Origin: Bufo bufo | Taxonomy: Eukaryota; Chordata; Amphibia; Anura; Bufonidae | DNA: 64,000 nucleotides | Assembly (NCBI RefSeq): GCF_905171765.1 | Contig: NC_053390.1 | Span: 514,996,852 to 515,060,851, forward strand | Direction of reading: 5' to 3' | Shown here: in pieces, positions 56,057-64,000 of the stretch | How the letters are laid out: the number at the start of each line of letters is the position of its first letter | Numbering within the stretch: position 1 is the stretch's first letter | Made by a program: the position numbers and the translations under genes | Notes under the pieces: model-generated | What the model was told of the DNA's origin: nothing | Seen by the model: the letters and a program-made list of their open reading frames with translations, nothing else | Database searches by the model: none

Positions 56057-56194
56057 CAGTGATGCCCAACCTACGGCCCGCGCAGTGACAGGACTTTATC
56101 AGCGCACTAGCGCAGGGCGCGCTGTGAACGGCACAGGCAACAAAGCGATGCTGCCTGTGCCTGCAATCTCCCCACCCAGCGCCACCTTCTAGCT

Positions 56195-56375
56195 AATTTA
56201 TTCACTGCACTTGCCTCTGTGAAATTGAAGAGAAGCGCCGTTTTCTCGCACAGGCGCACTGGCAGATGTATCGAAGTGCGCATGCACCGGCTTCCTGGCC
56301 TCTGCCAGTGCGCCTATGCGATATTACGGCGCTTCTCTTGAATTTCACAGAGGCAAGTGCAGTGAATAAATTAGC
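56195..56375. repeat. Palindrome in the hAT, unit 2
   Basis: Inverted arms of about 85 bp (CACTGCACTTGCCTCTGTGAA against its inverse), as at 45895-46075. Confidence 0.85.
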
Positions 56376-56397
56376 TAGGAAGCGGCTCTGGGTGGGG

Positions 56398-57095
56398 GGG
56401 ATATCTGTGGATGACACTGAGGGGGGATATCTGTGGAGGACACTGAGGGGGGATATCTGTGGAGGACACTGAGGGGGGATATCTGTGGAGGACACTGAGG
56501 GGGGATATCTGTGGAGGACACTGAGGGGGGATATCTGTGGAGGACACTGAGGGGGGATATCTGTGGAGGACACTGAGGGGGGATATCTGTGGAGGACACT
56601 GAGGGGGGATATCTGTGGAGGACACTGAGGGGGGATATCTGTGGAGGACACTGAGGGGGGATATCTGTGGAGGACACTGAGGGGGATATCTGTGGAGGAC
56701 ACTGAGGGGGGATATCTGTGGAGGACACTGAGGGGGATATCTGTGGAGAACACTGAGGGGGATATCTGTGGAGAACACTGAGGGGGATATCTGTGGAGGA
56801 CACTGAGGGGGATATCTGTGGAGGACACTGAGGGGGATATCTGTGGAGGACACTGAGGGGGTATATCTGTGGAGGACACTGAGGGGGTATATCTGTGGAG
56901 GACACTGAGGGGGGATATCTGTGGACGACACTGAGGGGGATTATCTGTGGACGACACTGAGGGGGATATCTGTGGACGACACTGAGGGGGGATATCTGTG
57001 GAGGACACTGAGGGGGGATATCTGTGGAGGACACTGACCGGGGATATCTGTGGAGGACACTGAGGGGGGATATGTGTGGATGACACTGAGGGGGG
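56398..57095. repeat. 25-26 bp minisatellite, unit 2
   Basis: About 27 units of GATATCTGTGGAGGACACTG AGGGG(G), more than the about 18 of unit 1, so the array has changed length since the duplication. Confidence 0.93.
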
Positions 57096-57302
57096 GTATC
57101 TGTGGTATCTGTTAAGATTGGGCGGGCACTGGAGCGATAGAGCGCCCTGCTGTAGGAGAAGCCGGCTGGAGATGAAAGGAGGAGGGGCCAGCTCCTGGTG
57201 GTGTCGGGCACACGGCGCAAGCATGGCGGTGGAGGATCTGACTGAAGCCTAAAGACCAGACATTAAGGTAGACCTGCAGAAGAAGGTGACAGCGCAGTAT
57301 GT

Positions 57303-57388
57303 GATGTATACATGTGTGTAATGTATGTAGTGCAGTGTGTGATCATCACATACTGCACTACATACATTACACACATGTATACATCACA
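57303..57388. repeat. Near-perfect hairpin
   Basis: Arms of 34 bp (GATGTATACATGTGTGTAAT then GTATGTAGTGCAGT and the exact inverse) around a short loop GTGTGATCATCACAT that is itself nearly palindromic. Confidence 0.9.
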
Positions 57389-58385
57389 TGCCCCCTCACA
57401 GTAATAATGCCAAGATATGTGCCCTCTTCACAGATGTAATGCTCACACATGCCCCCTCCCAGTAGTTATGCCCAGATATGTGCCCCCTCACAGTAATTAT
57501 GCCAAGATATGTGCCCTCTTCACAGACGTAATGCTCACACATGCCCCCTCACAGTAGTTATGCCCAGATATGTGCCCCCTCACAGTAATAATGCCAAGAT
57601 ATGTGCCCTCTTCACAGACGTAATGCTCACACATGCCCCCTCACAGTAGTTGTGCCTAGATATGTGCCCCCTCACAGTAATAATGCCAATATATGTGCCC
57701 TCTTCACAGACGTAATGCTCACACATGCCCCCTCACAGTAGTTATGCCCAGATATGTGCCCCCTCACAGTAATAATGCCAAGATATGTGCCCTCTTCACA
57801 GACGTAATGCTCACACATGCCCCCTCACAGTAGTTATGCCCAGATATGTGCCCCCTCACAGTAATAATGCCAATATATGTGCCCTCTTCACAGATGTAAT
57901 GCTCACACATGCCCCCTCACAGTAGTTATGCCCAGATATGTGCCCCCTCACAGTAATAATGTCAAGATATGTACCCTCTTCACAGACGTAATGCTCACAC
58001 ATGCCCCCTCACAGTAGTTATGCCCAGATATGTGCCCCCTCACAGTAATAATGCCAAGATATGTGCCCTCTTCACAGACGTAATGCTCACACATGCCCCC
58101 TCACAGTAGTTATGCCCAGATATGTGCCCCCTCACAGTAGTTATGCCCAGATATGTGCCCCCTCACAGTAGTTATGCCCAGATATGTGCCCTCTTCACAG
58201 TAGTTATGCCCTGATATGGTCCCTCCTCACAGTAGTTATACCCTGATATGTGCCCCCTTACAGTAGTTATGCCCAGATATGTGCCCCTTCACAGTAGTTA
58301 TGCCAGATATGAGCCCTCCTCACAGTAGTTATGCCCAGATATGTGCCTTCTTCACAGTAGTAATGCTCACACGTGCCCCCTCACA
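57371..58385. repeat. Higher-order minisatellite, 92-bp unit of three 30-bp subunits
   Basis: Subunits: CACAGTAATAATGCCAAGAT..., CACAGACGTAATGCTCACAC..., CACAGTAGTTATGCCCAGAT..., each ending in TGCCCCCT or TGCCCTCT. About eight regular 92-bp units are followed by irregular single subunits on the right. Confidence 0.92.
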
Positions 58386-58493
58386 GCGTTTGCATTTCTT
58401 TCTGGCAAAGCTACCTGGTGTCGGCCTGAGAAATTTATACCAAGTCTAGTGCGGCCCTCAGACGAAAAATGGTTGGGCACCACTGATCTACGA

Positions 58494-58515
58494 TGATTCC
58501 TTGTATCTTCTTACA
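58494..58515 (-). repeat. 5' LTR in unit 2, terminal 22 bp
   Basis: TGATTCCTTGTATCTTCTTACA, matching the end of the 3' LTR at 42160-42181; this is the outer edge of the Gmr1-like element. Confidence 0.85.
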
Positions 58516-60037
58516 GGGGGCATTTAGAATCACTATCACACTGTGGATTACAAAAGATGGCATTTTTATTGTGTGGGGTACTGTGTATCTGGCAATATTT
58601 TTGGAGGCACTATCTGCCACTATTATTTTCAGGGGTGCAGGGGGATCATAATCCAGTGACCAGGTCGCAGGGGTAATATGTGAGTTATGGTGGGCCTATG
58701 GGTGTAGTAGTAGTTTAATCACAGTTCTGTAGAGCTCCCTGGGCCAGCATGCAGTGAATGGAAGGACAACACCAGTTCCTTCGGGGAACACTCTGTTGTT
58801 CAGAGACTCCCGCCAGATGGTGGTTGAGGTGTCCTTGGTGAAATGATTTTTAAGGTGCCGGGGTGGCAGGTCCCCTGGTGTTCGTGATGCCAGCACAATT
58901 AGGTGCAATTGAGGATAATGAAGAACAAGGAGATTCAAAAGCTAATGACCAATTGTCTTGAGGTAGTGGTAATTCCAAGAAAAGTGCTTTGGTTCACAGT
59001 GGTAAAACTGAGCTGCAACTCCAGACAACAGGCTTGGTTTGATTGATTCATACAGGCTTTAGCTTGGCTGGTGTGGAAGAGATGTCTTTCTTAGCTGTGG
59101 TTCCTCTAAACTAAACTGGACTGCAGGTACCTGGATCTTTATTAGAATTCACATTTAGCTTCTGCAACCTACAGGGCGGTCTCCCTCACTGCAGACATCA
59201 ATCTTCTGCTCCATTATTTATAAAGGTTGCCTTCACACACAAAAGTCCACTATGTACCTTGCTGGACTGTGGTACTGCAAAATGATCCTGTACTCTGGGT
59301 CTTGGTTCCTTTCTTAGATCCCCCAGGCTGGCAAATGCCAAGGGGACACACATCAGCTACTACATGGTGTTTCTTTCACTCCTCTCCTCATTCCTCAACT
59401 TCTCAACCTAACTTACTGTGAAAGGCCTGTTACTTATATATGATGTTATGGTGACTAAAGTGTAGTGCGGTGACCAGCCTGTTGTTAAGAATGTACAGCT
59501 TAATACATACAAAATAGACATTAGCATAAGATGACATTATTAAAGTTTTAGGGACCCACTATTAGCACAAAGTGGGACACTGCAATAACCCCTGGAATCT
59601 AGCAGTTTATTCCCGTCCCGTTTCCGAGAGGACTCCCCTGCATAACGAAACTGATCCGTTTTGGAGCCCATAGACTTCTATTATGACAGAATGAATAACG
59701 GAATGCCTCTAAAGACATTCCGTCATAGACATTCCGACATTCCGTCATAGAATTGCGTTATGGTCCATGGTAATGGAATCCATAACGCAATTCACCTTTT
59801 ACGAGTAAACGAAGCGGGAACTAATTTCAAAATATGAAATTCGCTCATCTCTCATACAGTATACACAAAGACGTATATACAGTATATACACAGACATGTC
59901 TATATATAAACATGTTTATAGATTATATTAACAGACATATACAGTATACAGAATGACATGTATACACGGCATATACACAGACATGTATGCACGATATATA
60001 CAGAGACATTTATACACAGTAGATGCACATAAATGTA
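58516..60037. other. Repeat-derived DNA, possible solo LTR at about 58690-59579
   Basis: No gene. The interval to 59579 ends GTGGGACA, contains TATTTATAAAGG (59214) and may be an LTR, but a matching left end and target duplication were not found. AATTCGCTCATCTCT near 59838-59852 looks like the inverse of a TAGAGATGAGCG terminus. 59870-60030 is a degenerate array of TATACACAGACATGTATAC. Confidence 0.35.
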
Positions 60038-60407
60038 CAGGTGAAACTCGAAAAATTAGAATATCTGGCAAAAGTCCTTTTATTTCAGTAATGCAAATTA
60101 AAAGGAATCACATTAATGCAGCTTAAAATTTGAATTTTGTGAAAAGGTTCAATATTCAAGGCTCAAAGTGTCACACTCTAGTCAGCTAATTAATCCATAC
60201 CCCCTGAGCAAAGGGTACCTGAGATTGTGACTTTTTTTTTTTTTTATAAGCTGTAAACCATAATCATCCAAATTATAACAAATAAAGGCTTGAAATATCT
60301 CGCTTTCCATGTAATGAGTCTATCTCATATGTTAGCTTCACCTTTTTAGTTGCATTACTGAAATAAATGAACTTTCCACGATATTCTAATTTTTCGAGTT
60401 TCACCTG
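60038..60407. mobile_element. 370-bp Tc1/mariner-type MITE
   Basis: Terminal inverted repeats CAGGTGAAACTCGAAAAATT, continuing AGAATATC, at both ends, with inner similarity through TTATTTCAGTAATGCAA. Flanked by TA at 60036-60037 and 60408-60409. It lies inside the TATACACAGACATG array. Confidence 0.92.
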
Positions 60408-60409
60408 TA

Positions 60410-61204
60410 TACACAATATATACACAGACATGTATACAGAGTATATACACAGACACACACAGAGTTACGTACTTAGAGGCATGCTGGAGATTAACCTGGA
60501 GCAGATGAGTGAGGAGTAGATGATCTTCTCTGCTGCTGATGAGGATGATTTTCATTGCTTGCTGTCAGGGTCACAGGTCATCATTCACTGCCTGTGCCCA
60601 GAAGCCAAATGAAGCATTGGAGATGGGCATTGGAGCATGCTCTGCAGGAAACAGGCTCTACACTGGAGCCTAATATGAGTTCCATGAAGATGTTGGGTGG
60701 TTTAGGCAGCCATAGGCCCCCCCAGGAGACTGGGGCCTCGGGGGTCTGCCCCAAATGGCCCCATTATAATATGCCATTGGTGATATCATATGGGCAGAGA
60801 TATTTGTCAATGTGTTGGATTTCAATTGCTCGCACATTTTAGGATTGCCTCTGAAGATACAGGTGAATCTTTAGCTCATTTTCAATATTTGCTTCTAGTG
60901 CAGATACATTTTGACTTTTTTCTTTAATACTTTAATATGAATTGAATTGCATGACCACTGGATTTACTACCTTTTACCATGGAGCTGCACTTTAAGTTTT
61001 AACAATACAAAGGTACAAAGATATGCTATATACTAGTCATACACAACACTTTGCAGACATTTGTAGTACATGTACGGTGCAGCATGTAAGGTGTTCCCCC
61101 ATTCCAGTGTACATGTGTACTGCACCGATCAGACGAGGACAGAGCTGTGCTACCTTGATTAGGGCAGGGGCCTGGCTGTAACTGACAACTAGGCTCATGC
61201 TGTC
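60410..61204. other. No supported gene
   Basis: End of the TATACACAGACATG repeat to about 60465, then unique-looking sequence with short unconserved open frames only. Confidence 0.3.
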
Positions 61205-61705
61205 ACCCTGCATCCACATTTATGGTATTTCTGCACAGAGCAAAACCCGTCTAGCAAATTAAGGGGTGTGGTGTGTCTCACATAGCACACACTGGGAACA
61301 ACATATTGGGTGTTAAAATGCAAGATCTGTGGAAAAATTGCAATTTTTGTTTTGCACAGTACACTGTGCATTAATTTCTGTAAAATACCTGTGGTGTTAA
61401 AAACCTTGAGGGATGTAGTTTCTAAAATGGTTTCAAAAAACCATTCCAGTAAAATCTGTGCTCTCCTTTCTTTCTGAGCTGTGCCAAGTGCCCATACAGC
61501 AGCTTACAGTACTGTACATCCACATTTATGGCATTTCCGTACCCAGTAGAACATGCCTAACAATACAGGGCGTGGTGTGTCTCAGATGGCATGTACTGGG
61601 CACAGCATATTGGGCCATATCTGTGGTAAATTGCAATTTTCACTTTGGACGGTCCACTGTGCATTAATTTCTACAAAATATCTGTGCTATTGCTCACTCC
61701 AACCC
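61205..61705. repeat. Two diverged direct copies, about 307 bp apart
   Basis: CATCCACATTTATGGTATTTC ... GGTGTGGTGTGTCTCA ... CTGTGCATTAATTTCT occurs at 61210-61380 and again at 61518-61672. Confidence 0.75.
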
Positions 61706-62093
61706 ATGATAAATACAGATGTAGTGAGTTAACAGTCATGTTTTGTGAGTTATCACATATAGTTATATATATATATAACATGTTATGACTGTGACTGTTA
61801 GCTCTGATAAATCTGTACCTTGAGGAGCCAAGTTTCCAAACTGGGTCACTTCTCAGAAGTTCCATTTATTATTTCATCCCAGAGCCCCTGCAGTTTTCAG
61901 TACAAGCAGTGTAAATCACCAAATTGGGTTTCAAATGCACATGATGGTTTACTCCTGGGCCCTATTGTATCAGACCTACCAAGTCTCCCTCTTTTGGTAG
62001 GACAGTCCCTTTTTTTTTCACACAAGTCCTTCTGTCTCTTTTCGTACTTAAATGTCCATCTTTTTGATCTGAGGTATAGATTTGCATTACTAC
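61706..62093. other. No supported gene
   Basis: Contains a short TA run (61757-61780) and AT-rich unique-looking sequence. Confidence 0.3.
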
Positions 62094-63085
62094 TAGAGAT
62101 GAGCATATCGAAGTTAACGAAGTGAAATTCAATTTGAATTTCAGGAAAAATTAGATTCGCACCAAATCCGAATTTCCTCACACTTCGTGGTAACAAATCA
62201 AATTTTTTCCTAAAATGGCTGCTGCACGTGTTAGGACATGGAGCAAAGAACTCTGGGAACAAGGGATCACTCACAATGCCATGCATGCAGCCAATCAGCA
62301 GCCAGCCAGCCACTGTGATGTCACACCCCTATAAATAGCCTCAGCCATCTTGGATTCAGACATTTTCCAGTGTACTTCGTGCAGGGAGAGATGTCAGCAG
62401 GCACTAGGGACAGTGCTAGGAAAGACTTCATTGTGCAAAAAAACGATTTATAAGTTCAGGGAAAGATTTGTCAAGGTGTAGGGAAAGGATAGGGAGGCAT
62501 CATCCACACTATAAAAGGAGAACAGGGTGCAATAGGGGAGTGTACAGCCTGGGTAATAGGAGAGATTCTATTACACCTTGCTGCACTTATTGGGGATCCA
62601 AATTGCTTTTATGTTGTTTGCACTATATGATACATCAGTAATTCCAGCAAACCTTGCTTGTGATTGGGGTGCAAGTTCTGTGATACAGCCATTTACTGGG
62701 TGTATTAATAGGAAAGATACGTATGTCCTATTAGCCTTTCTGCATTGATTTTACATTATTTACCTTTTTTAGGGGGGGTTTATTATTAGGAAACAAAAGG
62801 GAAAAATATAATTGCTGTTCAGCAGTGAAGTTACATTGTACTACAGCCATTTACGGGGTGTATTAATAGGGCAGAGATGTGCGTCCTATTAGCCGTCCTG
62901 CGTTTACTTTACATTTTTAAACTTTTTTTTGGGGGGTGTATTAATAGAAAAAAAGATAAAAATATATGTCATAAGTGACATTCAGCGGTGAAGTTACATT
63001 GTACTACAGCCATTTCCAGGGTGTATTAATAGGATTTTACATTGTTTTACTTTTTTTAGGGGGTGTATTAATAGGAAAAAATAAA

Positions 63086-63127
<42 letters not shown>

Positions 63128-63156
63128 CATTGTTACATTGTACTACAGCCATTTAC
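62094..63156 (+). mobile_element. hAT-type element 5' part with TATA-containing leader
   Basis: Starts TAGAGATGAGCATATCGAAG. At 62331 CTATAAATAGCC, in a context CACCCCTATAAATAGCCTC, looks like a TATA box. No transposase follows. From about 62640 the element consists of an approximately 180-bp direct repeat and is cut by another TAGTGATGAGCG terminus at 63157. Confidence 0.5.
62640..63155. repeat. Direct repeats of about 180 bp plus a TA microsatellite
   Basis: Three to four copies of TGTACTACAGCCATTTAC plus GGGTGTATTAATAGG (62690, 62838, 63000, 63138), with a TA run of more than 30 bases at 63092-63125. Confidence 0.85.
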
Positions 63157-64000
63157 TAGTGATGAGCGACAGGGACAATATTAGAATTTGCAATATTTGG
63201 CAAATATTTGTCATAAATTTGCGAATTCGAGAATACCCCATTATGTTCTTGATTGCAAAAATCGGCAATGTAATATGCGAGTATTTCGCGCGCAATACAG
63301 GCGTGGGTCACTTTTGCTACATTTTTCAAGCTGCTAGAAGTTTCCTGAGACTGGAGAAAATGGTTGGCACGGCAGAACATTAAAATAGCTTTATATGCAG
63401 ATAGAGTACTCTAATATTTTCGCGAATCGGCAATTAATGATGCACATATTTTGGCGCAATACGTGCAACTTCATATTTTAGCAGGTCTGACTGCATATTA
63501 CTGATTGGTGCACTAAGAATTGTTGTGAACTTGTGACATCACAGCACTATGTCTGTAGCATGTATGTATGGACAGCAGAACCTATCACACTACCTAACAC
63601 CCTGCACTGGAATCAGCTACACTATATCATTATCTAACCTATACTGACTATCTCCCACTAACTATCTGTATTATATATATATAAGCTAACTATCTAATGT
63701 AATGACTCAGCAAAGCACAGAGCACAGCAATGACACTGCTGTCTCTCTCAGAACTGCAAAAAACAGCAGAAAATGGCTGTTGGGGAGGTTCTTATATAGT
63801 AAGGGTTAGGCAACTTTCCTATTGGTTGATAGGGATGTTGCTAAGCTCAGACAAAGACATTGCAGCCTTCTCATTGGCCCACAAGCAAGAAGCAGGGAGG
63901 GATCATGGGTTCAGATGAAAATAAATCTAGAATATTCGCGAATATGAATATATAGCACTATATTCTAAATCTTTGCGAATTCTCGAAGTGGCGATATTCG
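63157..64000. mobile_element. hAT-type MITE running off the right edge
   Basis: Starts TAGTGATGAGCGACAGGGAC. The part from about 63640 is the uninterrupted counterpart of 2990-4000 (GTTCTTATATAGTAAGGGTTAG, CTCATTGGCCCACAAG, TTCTCGAAGTGGCGATATTCG). The right end lies outside the window. Confidence 0.6.

Larger units (their letters stand above)
56057..58485. mobile_element. Complete non-autonomous hAT inserted in the Gmr1 5' LTR
   Basis: Termini CAGTGATGCCCAACC and, inverted, CAGTGGTGCCCAACC. Perfect 8-bp target duplication ATCTACGA at 56049-56056 and 58486-58493. No transposase. The interior is a palindrome, a 25-26 bp minisatellite, a hairpin and a 92-bp higher-order array. Confidence 0.94.
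35566..58515 (-). mobile_element. Gmr1-like LTR retrotransposon expanded by nested insertions and a duplication
   Basis: Minus-strand order from right to left: 5' LTR (split by a hAT), gag unit 2 (split by an L1), partial hAT plus second 5' LTR and gag unit 1, integrase, RNase H, polypurine tract, 3' LTR (split by another hAT). Integrase precedes RNase H, the unusual order known for Gmr1-like Ty3/gypsy elements. The knuckle, protease and reverse transcriptase are deleted. Without later events the element would be about 4-5 kb; it now covers 23 kb. No target duplication of the element itself was identified. Confidence 0.85.

Noticed and set aside
56202..57224. 340-codon minus-strand open frame and a 281-codon partner
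   Set aside because: Same minisatellite in the duplicated unit; the frame is open only because the unit contains no stop.
1..64000. Host protein-coding gene or exon
   Set aside because: Every recognisable coding block belongs to a transposable element family; no exon with splice sites and host-type domain was seen.

Overview
This 64 kb window looks like intergenic DNA of a large, repeat-rich vertebrate genome, most likely an anuran amphibian. The basis is the mix of elements: a Gmr1-like and a chromodomain Ty3/gypsy retrotransposon, a full-length L1-clade LINE, a 5.6 kb piggyBac with TTAA target duplications, many hAT-type elements with BED-finger transposases, Tc1/mariner remnants, and termini of the TAGTGATGAGC type that I associate with frogs. 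No host protein gene, rRNA or convincing functional tRNA gene is visible. Nearly every long open frame belongs to a transposable element or is a stop-free minisatellite.

Layout. 1-2975: minus-strand 5' half of a retroelement (gag-like frame with a SAP-like motif, 26-bp array, GC-rich promoter-like region). 2976-4022: hAT-type MITE carrying a 660-bp solo LTR. 4030-6630: coding relic, foldback and MITE. 6634-12251: piggyBac with a broken, catalytically mutated transposase. 12256-12635: TTAA palindromic MITE sharing one TTAA with the piggyBac. 12640-15720: decayed hAT gene split by a 973-bp hAT MITE. 16196-20830: tandem repeats, Tc1 and LINE remnants, and a tRNA-like foldback. 20834-26339: complete young chromovirus (two 652-bp LTRs, TSD TGCAC). 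26345-28631: truncated Gmr1-like copy. 29953-31896: hAT with minisatellites. 35566-58515: one Gmr1-like element swollen to about 23 kb by nesting. 60038-60407: mariner MITE. 62094-64000: hAT-type elements running off the right edge.

The most informative part is 35.6-58.5 kb. A Gmr1-like element (integrase before RNase H) lost protease and RT. A hAT entered its 5' LTR, a roughly 2.9 kb piece was tandemly duplicated (gag, 5' LTR and part of that hAT), a 7.4 kb L1 landed in the second gag copy, and a 6.0 kb hAT landed in the 3' LTR. Target duplications at each joint let part of this order be read from the sequence.

I found no coherent undescribed multi-gene system. The more unusual signals are the shared breakpoint of the Gmr1 deletion and duplication, the paired tRNA-like foldback, hammerhead-like motifs in dispersed fragments, and recurring C/G-rich minisatellites inside unrelated hAT elements. 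Divergence statements are by eye.
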